NCBI GenBank assembly: GCA_900556545.1
Contig: USPE01000070.1
Span: 1-8,684, forward strand
Origin: an uncultured Peptococcaceae bacterium
Lineage (GTDB): Bacteria; Bacillota; Peptococcia; Peptococcales; Peptococcaceae
DNA length: 8,684 nt
Direction: 5' to 3'
Within the stretch, counting starts at the first letter, position 1. Each line of letters begins with the position of its first letter. The notes under the pieces are model-generated. The model had not been told where the DNA came from, made no database searches, and worked only from the letters and a program-made list of their open reading frames with translations. This document shows positions 1 to 6,161 of the stretch, in pieces. The translations under genes and the position numbers were made by a program.

Positions 1-384
1 GATGGACAGGCTAAGAAATGTCCAGAGCAGCGTGTGGACGCTGCAACAGATATTGTCCGACAGACTGTTATGTTCTTTACACGTAACAACTTTTTCTTAT
101 CGTCATTTTCGACAAATGAGAGCAATGGTTTTCTTCCAAAGCTGCTTTTTTTGTACCGCAACTTTATTTTGCTCTTTCAGCCAATGGGCCTGATAGCTTT
201 TTTATTTAATTTTTAACGACACTGCCGTTTTTCTTGTTTTCCATACCATTAGCTAATTCCCAATTCTTTAGCCTTCTCCAGTAAAACAACACCGTTTTTT
301 TGCACATCATAGTTCCTTGAGCTACTCCTTTGACCACTCCCGCGTTACAGACCATAAAACGTAAACCATAAAAAATGATGGGTA
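1..384. other. Left-edge region without an intact gene; possible decayed coding remnants
   Basis: No reading frame here has a convincing start, ribosome binding site and family match. On the plus strand one frame is open from the window edge to a stop at 214-216 (it begins DGQAKKCPEQRVDAATDIVR). It could be the 3' end of a gene starting outside the window, but the part after about position 90 is rich in Phe/Leu and looks non-coding. On the minus strand, short protein-like stretches occur in different frames: 249-344 (ends NGVVLLEKAKELGIS, stop) and 103-201 (contains QAHWLKEQNKVAVQKKQLWK, stop). Shifted fragments of this kind are what a decayed gene leaves, but chance is not excluded. Two small hairpins lie near the edge (3-8 with 19-24, and 27-32 with 39-44), neither followed by a T-run. 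I recognise no family. Confidence 0.3.
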
Positions 385-422
385 AAAAAATAGGTGCTGT
401 CTGAAGACTACACCTATTTTTT
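385..422. terminator. Bidirectional intrinsic terminator
   Basis: A perfect 12-bp inverted repeat (AAAAAATAGGTG at 385-396, CACCTATTTTTT at 411-422) flanks a 14-nt loop that contains a second small stem (GTCT/AGAC, 399-402 with 405-408). The outer arms supply a U-run on either strand: six T on plus, seven on minus. On the plus strand it would stop transcription entering from the left edge. On the minus strand it would back up the terminator at 544-577. The AT-rich stretch from 423 to 543 shows nothing else. Confidence 0.75.
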
Positions 423-543
423 ATTGCTGAAACCAATATTATTCCCCAAATACAGATATTAAATAATTATTCATTTTTTATTTTCTAATATTTTCTGATA
501 AACAACATCTAAAAGCTTTACATTGTATTTCCGATTCTACAAA

Positions 544-577
544 AAATGCAGGTATTTTTTTCAAAACACCTGCATTT
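544..577 (-). terminator. Intrinsic terminator of the glycosidase/membrane-protein pair
   Basis: A perfect 10-bp stem (AAATGCAGGT at 544-553, ACCTGCATTT at 568-577) has a 14-nt loop. Read on the minus strand the stem is followed directly by a run of T (plus-strand A at 541-546). It lies about 20 nt past the stop of the small membrane-protein gene, where a rho-independent terminator for this minus-strand unit is expected. Confidence 0.85.
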
Positions 578-596
578 CTATTTAAAACCTTATTTC

Positions 597-947
597 TTAT
601 TTTTTTCCTGCTTGACTGCTTTTCGCTTGTTCTTTGCGCTGTTCCATCTCTTTTTTCTTCTGCGCCTGTTTTTTGCTATTGGCAGCAATGGCATCCGCTT
701 CCCGTTTCCGATAATCGCGAAAATACATATAGCAAGCAAAGAAACAGGATGCCAGTGTCAGCAGACGATAAAACAAAAAGAACGCTTCGCCAAAAGACTC
801 TCCTTTAAAAATGTTGCCCCACCCCTGGTTTAACCCCAGGATCAACAGCAGGGGCAACAAAAACCACAAATGACCTGTGGCTTTTGTCTGTACATATTTT
901 AACCCTAAAAATGCTGCAAAAAAAGCAATTACAATATAATCAAACAT
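597..947 (-). CDS. Small membrane protein with basic coiled-coil tail, function unknown
   Basis: A 116-residue protein I do not recognise. Three hydrophobic segments are visible, at about residues 2-18, 27-40 and 53-76 (the last ends in ACYMYF). After them comes a highly charged Lys/Glu/Gln tail, about 77-116, likely helical and cytoplasmic. I chose the ATG at 945-947 (protein starts MFDYIV) because GGGGGA lies just upstream at 952-957. In-frame ATGs at 966-968 and 957-959 would add seven or four residues but have no Shine-Dalgarno sequence. It starts 23 nt after the stop of the upstream glycosidase-like gene and precedes a terminator, so the two are probably co-transcribed. A helper or anchor role for the secreted partner is possible only by neighbourhood; nothing in the sequence shows it. 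The coding call is solid because of the start signal, hydrophobic pattern and terminator. Confidence 0.8.
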   Translation of the reverse strand: MFDYIVIAFFAAFLGLKYVQTKATGHLWFLLPLLLILGLNQGWGNIFKGESFGEAFFLFYRLLTLASCFFACYMYFRDYRKREADAIAANSKKQAQKKKEMEQRKEQAKSSQAGKK

Positions 948-951
948 GAAA

Positions 952-957
952 TCCCCC
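952..957 (-). promoter_or_regulatory. Ribosome binding site deciding the start of the small membrane protein
   Basis: On the minus strand GGGGGA precedes the ATG at 945-947 by 4 nt. It favours this start over two in-frame upstream ATGs at 959 and 968, the first of which directly abuts this purine run. Confidence 0.6.
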
Positions 958-970
958 ATTTTCTGCAAAC

Positions 971-3037
971 TTATGGCTGTGTAATGGTAATCACTCTGGT
1001 TGTGCTATCAAAGCTGATATCTAAACCCAAACCTTCTGCAACAGCCCGCAGCGGTATCATGGTACGGTCTGCGATAATCTGAGAAGGTGTATCGATGGTT
1101 TTTGCTTCTCCATTCACATGAATGGTGGTGGATTGAATCGGCACTTCTACCATATTGTCCTGATAAACAATATACGCCGTCTGGATATCTTCATGCCATT
1201 CTACCATACCGCCCAACGCTTCTGCAATAAAGCGAACCGGCACCATGGTGCGGTCATTTACAATGGTAGGCGCTACATCCATCTGTGAGGCTTCTCCATT
1301 TTTGAGCAAAGTTTTACTGTCGATGGTCAGCTGCACGTTTTCATCTTCGGTAAATTTCAGTTTCAATGTAGTTTCCATGCCATCATAAGAAGCCTTTACA
1401 TAACCCTCTTTTGTATCGCCCAGCTGGCCGATGGTCAACTTTCCTGCAGCATCAATGGTACCGTCAAAACCTTCTACACTCCATTGTAAGGCGCTGGCAT
1501 TCACATCTTTTTTCGTACCGTCTTTCAGTGTCGCTTTTGCGCTGAGCTGATGGGTACTGCCATCTGCATATTCTTTTTGGTCGATGCTTAATTCCAGAGC
1601 GCTCAGACCATCCTTGCCAATCACAGTAATTGATTTGGTAGCTTTGCTGCTGCCATTGACAGCTATGATATTGCCGGTGCCGGCCTGTAAAGCAGTAAAT
1701 TTATGGCCGTCAATCTTGCCCAAGCCTGTATCTTCTGTCAATTCAATAACACTGGTATCCGTTACCGGATTATAATATTGGTCATAGGCCTTTAAGCTGT
1801 ATTCAACGGTTTCCCCTATCAATAAGGTGTCGCTGCCGTTCACAAAAATACCTTTGATCAATCCTTGCGGTGCTGTAGAAAACACACCAAGCCCCTCTAC
1901 CACACTGCGCTCTGAACCGTTTTTTTCCGGATTAATGATTCTGGTGCGTTCTGTTTCACCTAACGGACGGCTAACCAGCGTGGTGGAACCGCCGCCATCC
2001 AGATTGACCGCTTTCCACGCACCCAGTTTGGTCATCAATAAAGATAAATTGCCTAAGGTAATCCCTTTGCTGCTGGAGGTGCGGCCTTCTACAGCCACAA
2101 TATACACTGTCTTTCCATCCTTGGAAATACCTGCAGCAGTTCTGGCACGCACACCGCCCAAAGCGGACAAATCCTTTGTATAAGAAACCATCTGTCCGTT
2201 GTCTACCAGCAGAGCATGTCCGCCGATTACCATCTGCCAATCCTGCTCCGGCTTATATTGATAGTTAATCTGAATCATGTCGCCTACTTCAAAATTCTCT
2301 TTCAGAAAATCAGCGCCGCCATCTCCATGGATAATGTAGCAGCCTTCCGGCACTGCACTGTCAAAACCGCCTTCAAAGGCAACTGCCGTTACCTGATTGT
2401 CTTTTACCATAATTTCTGCAGGAACACCTACATAGGAATCCATACCTCTTTTTGTACCGCCCCACAAATCATTATACAGATGCAGACGGCCAATATGGCT
2501 ATGCAATCCTGTGGTTTCTTCCCAATAAAAAGTCTTATTTAAACCGGAAAGATTTCTTTTTTCTCCATTTTGCGCAGTAACACTGCCGCTGAAGGAAAAT
2601 TGTTCAATGGCTGCTGTACGGTCACTGGTAATCCCCAGGCAATACACATCATTTAAAAAGGATTGGGACGAAGCCAACTCGCCATCTATTACAGTGGTTC
2701 CAATCGGCGCACCCTCTGCCTTCGTATTGTAGAAATCCCCATTTACCATTGCAATTGCATCAGTACGATCCGCCATAGCCGATACGGTGGATCGCTGGGT
2801 AAATTTCCCCTTTCCCGGGACAACTTCTAATTGCACATAAGGGTCATTCAAATCTACTTCAATCACAGCTGCCTTCACATTGCCATCAGCAATATCCCAG
2901 GTATAATTCTTTAAAATAGCCCCGGAAGTAATCGGTGAAGAACTGGTCATCGTCAAGGTGTTGGTTGCCGCTGTCACAGGCATGCAGCTAAAAAACAACA
3001 TAACCCCTGCCAACAGCAAACTTATTACTTTTTTCAT
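971..3037 (-). CDS. Secreted phosphodiester glycosidase-like protein (NAGPA family) with Ig-like and stalk domains
   Basis: A 688-residue exported protein. Residues 1-24 form a signal peptide (MKK, hydrophobic core, VTAA cleavage region). Cys18 is not in a good lipobox, so it is probably not a lipoprotein. Residues of about 50-390 match the phosphodiester glycosidase (NAGPA/DUF2233-like) fold: VNGDFYN at 98-104, IGGHALLVDNG at 271-281, RTAAGISKDG at 299-308 and the hallmark NLDGGGS at 345-351. Known members remove N-acetylglucosamine from a phosphodiester; the substrate here is unknown. Residues of about 393-565 look like one or two bacterial Ig-like beta domains. Residues of about 566-688 carry two copies of the copper-amine-oxidase N-terminal-like stalk motif, DRTMVPVRFIAEALGG (595-610) and DRTMIPLRAVAEGLG (667-681), seen in many clostridial surface proteins. 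No sortase motif or membrane tail is visible. The ATG at 3035-3037 has AGAGGAGC at 3045-3052. A role outside the membrane, in cell wall or exopolysaccharide turnover, is inferred. Confidence 0.9.
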   Translation of the reverse strand: MKKVISLLLAGVMLFFSCMPVTAATNTLTMTSSSPITSGAILKNYTWDIADGNVKAAVIEVDLNDPYVQLEVVPGKGKFTQRSTVSAMADRTDAIAMVNGDFYNTKAEGAPIGTTVIDGELASSQSFLNDVYCLGITSDRTAAIEQFSFSGSVTAQNGEKRNLSGLNKTFYWEETTGLHSHIGRLHLYNDLWGGTKRGMDSYVGVPAEIMVKDNQVTAVAFEGGFDSAVPEGCYIIHGDGGADFLKENFEVGDMIQINYQYKPEQDWQMVIGGHALLVDNGQMVSYTKDLSALGGVRARTAAGISKDGKTVYIVAVEGRTSSSKGITLGNLSLLMTKLGAWKAVNLDGGGSTTLVSRPLGETERTRIINPEKNGSERSVVEGLGVFSTAPQGLIKGIFVNGSDTLLIGETVEYSLKAYDQYYNPVTDTSVIELTEDTGLGKIDGHKFTALQAGTGNIIAVNGSSKATKSITVIGKDGLSALELSIDQKEYADGSTHQLSAKATLKDGTKKDVNASALQWSVEGFDGTIDAAGKLTIGQLGDTKEGYVKASYDGMETTLKLKFTEDENVQLTIDSKTLLKNGEASQMDVAPTIVNDRTMVPVRFIAEALGGMVEWHEDIQTAYIVYQDNMVEVPIQSTTIHVNGEAKTIDTPSQIIADRTMIPLRAVAEGLGLDISFDSTTRVITITQP

Positions 3038-3078
3038 TTTTTCTGCTCCTCTCGTCTGTCATTCTAAAACTGTCTTTC

Positions 3079-3108
3079 ATTATAACACCAACCGGTGGAA
3101 ATTTCCAA
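3079..3108 (-). promoter_or_regulatory. Sigma-A-type promoter of the glycosidase gene, extended -10
   Basis: Read on the minus strand: TTGGAA (-35, plus 3103-3108), an 18-nt spacer, then TATAAT (-10, plus 3079-3084) preceded by TG one base upstream, an extended -10. The start codon lies about 42 nt downstream. The match to consensus is strong at -10 and moderate at -35. Confidence 0.75.
3097..3106. promoter_or_regulatory. Perfect palindrome overlapping the -35 box, possible operator
   Basis: GGAAATTTCC is a perfect 10-bp palindrome that overlaps the -35 element of the minus-strand promoter by four bases. This is where a repressor would act. A second short dyad (CACC/GGTG, 3086-3097) lies beside it in the spacer. 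The plus-strand orphan gene is divergent, so a bound protein could affect both. Ten bases can occur by chance, and no regulator is encoded in the window. Confidence 0.3.
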
Positions 3109-3202
3109 CCCTCAGTTACTGGAAAAATTTCTTTTTGTAAAACGTCACCATATATTGCAGGCCCGCATAAAATACGGGTAGATAAACACATTCCTTTTAG
3201 AA

Positions 3203-3209
3203 AGAGGTG
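3203..3209 (+). promoter_or_regulatory. Ribosome binding site deciding the start of the plus-strand orphan
   Basis: AGAGGTG ends 6 nt before the ATG at 3216-3218. A GTG at 3207-3209 opens the same frame slightly earlier but is itself part of this purine-rich site, so the ATG is the better start. An imperfect dyad (CCCG/CGGG, 3162-3165 with 3175-3178) lies just upstream. I could not assign a clear promoter. Confidence 0.6.
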
Positions 3210-3215
3210 CCTATT

Positions 3216-4055
3216 ATGTCTCTCACATCTGGACAGGGTGAATACCTGTTGGAATTATTAAGCCATGAATATGTACTCACTGAAGAACAGCAACCTGTTG
3301 TACGCCAAGCCATCTGTCAATATGCTACAACTGTTTATGACCGCTCCGAGTTAGACTATTTGATATCCATGCCGCAAAGTCCTGCTGCCTGTTTGTACCT
3401 GCAATATGGCAAACAGAATTTTGCCCAGCAGTATGGCCTTTGGTTAAACTGCTTAGAACATAACATTTTCCAGGAAATAGACGGCCTGGAAGCCATTTTG
3501 CTGAATCCGGACCCTACCGGAAGTGAAAAAATCCTGGCTATTATACGGCAAAATACATCCGAACTGACGATCACCCCCCTTTCTCAATTAAAATTCAGCA
3601 ATCAAAAACCGATTGCCGGCTGCTCCCGCTGGACATTGCAGGAAGCGCGCCAATCTATGTATCAATTTCTACAATATGCCCGCTGCAGCCACAATGAAAC
3701 GCCCGAAATAGAGACATCTACCTGGTCGGATCTATTGCAGCAGGCGCGTCTGTTTAGCATTGTAAAAGAGAACTATCAATTTACCGAATACACCACCGGC
3801 CTGCCTAAGCCAAGCAATTATCAGCAACTGCAGCAAATGGCTGCACCCAAACGACGCCCACAGCAGCAAAAACGCAGTTGGATTTATCAACCGCCGGCAA
3901 ATCCTTTTGCAGCAGAACTAAAACTCATGCAGAACATGAAAAAATCAATTTCCTCATTCCATCCCGCCGGTACGTTCCATATGCCGCCATTTCCTGCACC
4001 GACGCAGCGTCCTGCTTTTTTTAGCAAGAAACGGCCCGGCAGAAACAACCGATAA
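3216..4055 (+). CDS. Hypothetical protein with basic, Pro/Gln-rich C-terminal tail
   Basis: A 279-residue protein that I do not recognise. The ATG at 3216 follows AGAGGTG, and an in-frame stop at 3198-3200 limits any extension to a GTG at 3207. Residues of about 1-95 look helical and leucine-rich (LLELLSHEYVLTEEQQPVVR near the N-terminus), with no signal peptide or membrane segment, so the protein is probably cytoplasmic. Cysteines are scattered with no zinc-finger spacing. A Trp-containing helix (SRWTLQEARQSMYQFLQYAR) lies near residues 137-156. From about residue 205 the chain becomes low-complexity and basic, rich in Gln, Pro, Lys and Arg (KRRPQQQKR), and ends in KKRPGRNNR; such tails are often disordered and may bind nucleic acid, ribosomes or membranes. 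It is alone on its strand between a divergent and a convergent unit, so context gives no function. Length, start signal and even codon use make it a real gene. Confidence 0.8.
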   Translation: MSLTSGQGEYLLELLSHEYVLTEEQQPVVRQAICQYATTVYDRSELDYLISMPQSPAACLYLQYGKQNFAQQYGLWLNCLEHNIFQEIDGLEAILLNPDPTGSEKILAIIRQNTSELTITPLSQLKFSNQKPIAGCSRWTLQEARQSMYQFLQYARCSHNETPEIETSTWSDLLQQARLFSIVKENYQFTEYTTGLPKPSNYQQLQQMAAPKRRPQQQKRSWIYQPPANPFAAELKLMQNMKKSISSFHPAGTFHMPPFPAPTQRPAFFSKKRPGRNNR

Positions 4056-4120
4056 CTAATTTTGTAGATGAAAAAAGAGAGAAAAAAGTTTCACAATCTG
4101 CATAAAAATATATGATTCAT

Positions 4121-4180
4121 AAAAAAGAGGGAACTGCAATTGATCTCATGTAAGATGATCCATGCAGTGCCCTCTCTTTT
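4121..4180. terminator. Shared intrinsic terminator between convergent genes
   Basis: A long hairpin: AGAGGG and ACTGCA (4126-4131, 4133-4138) pair with TGCAGT and CCCTCT (4163-4168, 4170-4175) across one A/G mismatch. A GATC/GATC pairing (4142-4145 with 4157-4160) can extend it inward. On the minus strand the stem is followed by six T (plus A 4121-4126), ending the comEC-to-coiled-coil unit about 70-125 nt past its last stop codon. On the plus strand TTTT at 4177-4180 follows, giving a weaker terminator for the orphan gene. The rest of 4056-4247 shows nothing more. Confidence 0.75.
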
Positions 4181-4247
4181 GATTCTATGATTTCATCGCC
4201 CGCTATTGCCAGTTAATTTCGGCAGACAAATATGATTGTTCTATCCG

Positions 4248-5066
4248 CTAACGCCTTCTTTGCAGTCCTTTTCGTTCTAATTTTTCAATAATTGCAGAAA
4301 TATCCCTTCTGTCCTCCTGAATCACTTCCATTTGCTGCGTATAGATTGCTGTCACCAGATTTACCATTTCCTCTGTTTTATGTAACGTATCTGCATACAA
4401 CTGCAACGCATCTCTTGTCTTTTCTTCCAGCGTTTCCTGCGCAATCTGCTGCGCTTCTTTCAACGATTCCTTCAGTTCGGCTTCGCGGCTTTTGCGGTAC
4501 AGTTCAATTTCCGCATCCAATTCCTTGCGCAAATCCTCTGCCTCCTGCCGCACCGATTCTATGAGCCTCTGCCCATCTTCTCTGGCTGCCTGCAAAATGG
4601 ATTCCCTGCTGCTCTCCAGCTCTTTGCGGGCATCTTCCAGTTCCTGCCGCCGCTCAGTTAATGTCATACTGACAATTTCTTCTGCCTCTGCCTTTACTTT
4701 GCTGTCATATGCTTTGGCATCCTTTAAAATTTTTTCTGCTTCCCGCTTTGCATCCTCCACGGCGGTTTCTAAAGCAGATGCCTGCACCACTTCTGCCTCC
4801 GCCACAATTTGCCGTGCCTGCCACAATGCGTTTTTCAGCATTTGTTCTTTTGTCATCTGCACAGTACCGAAATCCAGCTCGCCATTTTCGTCTAACTGCT
4901 GATCGACACCATGAAAAGCCTTCAAGTCTGTAATTAACGCCAACAGCTCCTCTTTATCCACCTGCACTTTATCCTTCTGCAATAAAGGAGATTTACACGT
5001 TTCTTTGATATAGGCTTCATATTCGGCCAGCCGCTGATACATCTTTTTGCTGAATTCCGCTTCCAT
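4248..5066 (-). CDS. Long coiled-coil protein of the holA cluster, function unknown
   Basis: A 272-residue, strongly charged, Glu/Ala/Lys/Arg-rich protein with no signal peptide or membrane segment. Residues of about 12-48 (YEAYIKETCKSPLLQKDKVQ, then VDKEELLALITDLK) resemble the N-terminal motif of small clostridial coiled-coil proteins often labelled 'ATPase' or DivIVA-like; this is from memory. Residues of about 75-270 are almost continuous coiled coil with repeated AEAE, EDAKREAEK and QEAEDLRKEL patterns like those of F0 b-subunit or V-ATPase E stalks. Database hits to those ATPase subunits would probably reflect coiled-coil composition only. No nucleotide-binding motif is visible. The ATG at 5064-5066 follows GGGAGGAA (5072-5079). 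It begins 18 nt after the holA stop, so it is surely co-transcribed. A structural or scaffolding role in the cytoplasm is inferred. Confidence 0.8.
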   Translation of the reverse strand: MEAEFSKKMYQRLAEYEAYIKETCKSPLLQKDKVQVDKEELLALITDLKAFHGVDQQLDENGELDFGTVQMTKEQMLKNALWQARQIVAEAEVVQASALETAVEDAKREAEKILKDAKAYDSKVKAEAEEIVSMTLTERRQELEDARKELESSRESILQAAREDGQRLIESVRQEAEDLRKELDAEIELYRKSREAELKESLKEAQQIAQETLEEKTRDALQLYADTLHKTEEMVNLVTAIYTQQMEVIQEDRRDISAIIEKLERKGLQRRR

Positions 5067-5084
5067 CTTCGTTCCTCCCGTTAC

Positions 5085-6107
5085 TTACAAATAACATTGC
5101 TCTATCACAAATTGTTCCAGCAATTCTTCTCCATTTACCGAAACAGATTTCAGTTCCACTTCTATTTGCAGCAGCTGTTCCAATCCAGCAATGAGCTGCT
5201 GCATGGAAAATCGCTCTGCCTGTCGAATACTCTTCTTTATGACAAACGGATGCAATTTTGTTTTTTCTTTAATTTTAGCTTCATCATCCCCATGATTAAA
5301 ATAATCTTTAACAAGGATCAAATTTCTAAAATGTCGTTCTAAAAAACCAATCAATTTAAAAGGCGACTCTCCTAAATAAAACATATTTTTTAATACCTGC
5401 AGCGCTTCAACGCCATTTCGGCTGCCGATACTGTCTGATAACGCAAAAATATTTGCTTCTATTGTCCGCGTTACAATTTGCTGCACCTGTGCCAAGGTAA
5501 TTTTCTTTTGTTCCGCACAATAGGCCAGCAGCTTTTCTAGCTCCTGCTCCATAATCTGTAAATCAAAACTGTTCATGGCGCTGAGATACTCTACTGCATT
5601 CCGATCTATTTGATAACCTGCCGCTGTAACATATTCGTTTATCCACTTATCCAAATTTCTGCCCTTTAAGGCTGCAAACTCTACCTGTATTGCACATTCC
5701 TGCAGTTTTTTATTGATGCTGCCCGTTTTCCCCAAAGCATTCTCACCACAAAATACCAAACAACACTGCGGATTGGGATGGTCTAAATATTCCAGCAAAT
5801 ACTGCAAGCTGGCCTGTCCGTTTTTATCACTTTTAGGAACAGACAAAAAGGGCAGCGGCGCCTGAATAATCAGCAGTCGTCTTTCCGCCATAAAAGGCAG
5901 ATTCATCGCAGTTTCAGCAATCTGTTTGGGGGACACACTATCGCCGGATAATACATCTTTATTAAAATCTTCTAATCCCTCCGGCAATATTTTTTGCTCC
6001 AGTGCTTTTAATGCCCGCTGCTGCAGTAACTTTTCTTCTCCGTAAAAGAAATAAATCTCATGGACCTCTCCATGATGCAATTGTTTAAGAAGAGTATAAT
6101 AGTCCAT
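5085..6107 (-). CDS. holA: DNA polymerase III subunit delta
   Basis: The delta subunit of the clamp loader, which opens the beta sliding clamp and loads it on primed DNA with the gamma/tau and delta-prime subunits at the replication fork. The 340-residue length is normal for the family. Visible family features are an N-terminal YFFYGEEKLL strand-turn (residues 19-28), the conserved region around FNKDVLSGD (48-56), SMNSFDLQIMEQELEKLLAYC-type helices near 176-197, the NIFALSDSIGSRN segment (219-231), and a C-terminal collar domain of about 235-340 (FKLIGFLERHFRNL). Like other delta subunits it lacks a Walker A P-loop. The ATG at 6105-6107 follows GGAAGGAA (6113-6120). It lies 54 nt after the carboxypeptidase stop, with no terminator between. 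In many Bacillota holA follows comEC directly and precedes rpsT; here a carboxypeptidase gene intervenes and a coiled-coil gene follows instead of rpsT. Confidence 0.95.
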   Translation of the reverse strand: MDYYTLLKQLHHGEVHEIYFFYGEEKLLQQRALKALEQKILPEGLEDFNKDVLSGDSVSPKQIAETAMNLPFMAERRLLIIQAPLPFLSVPKSDKNGQASLQYLLEYLDHPNPQCCLVFCGENALGKTGSINKKLQECAIQVEFAALKGRNLDKWINEYVTAAGYQIDRNAVEYLSAMNSFDLQIMEQELEKLLAYCAEQKKITLAQVQQIVTRTIEANIFALSDSIGSRNGVEALQVLKNMFYLGESPFKLIGFLERHFRNLILVKDYFNHGDDEAKIKEKTKLHPFVIKKSIRQAERFSMQQLIAGLEQLLQIEVELKSVSVNGEELLEQFVIEQCYL

Positions 6108-6161
6108 GAGATTTCCTTCCCAGCCTGAAATGAAACCATTCTAATTTTGTTTAAAACCCAA

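Noticed and set aside
3..44. Two tandem hairpins (TGGACA/TGTCCA and GCAGCG/CGCTGC) as a structured RNA
   Set aside because: The stems are only 6 bp each, there is no T-run, and they fall in a stretch that may be coding. There is not enough for an RNA call.
206..436. A 76-codon minus-strand open frame starting inside the 385-422 hairpin
   Set aside because: It has no ribosome binding site, its start lies in a terminator, and its composition (many Cys, Trp, Asn) is unlike a real protein. A different frame of the same strand looks more protein-like over part of it.
2216..2542. A 108-codon plus-strand frame opposite the glycosidase gene
   Set aside because: It is antisense to a gene with signal peptide and family motifs, and shows no start signal or domain.
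971..3037. Glycosidase-like protein as a lipoprotein through Cys18
   Set aside because: The residues before the Cys (FFS) do not form a lipobox, while VTAA just after gives a normal signal peptidase I site.
4292..4902. Several Ser/Pro/Leu-rich plus-strand frames opposite the coiled-coil gene
   Set aside because: Their low-complexity Ser/Ala runs are the expected mirror of Glu/Ala/Arg codons of the true gene.
4248..5066. Annotation as an F0 b-subunit or V-ATPase subunit E
   Set aside because: The similarity is coiled-coil composition; there is no membrane anchor, no other ATPase gene nearby, and the N-terminal segment differs.
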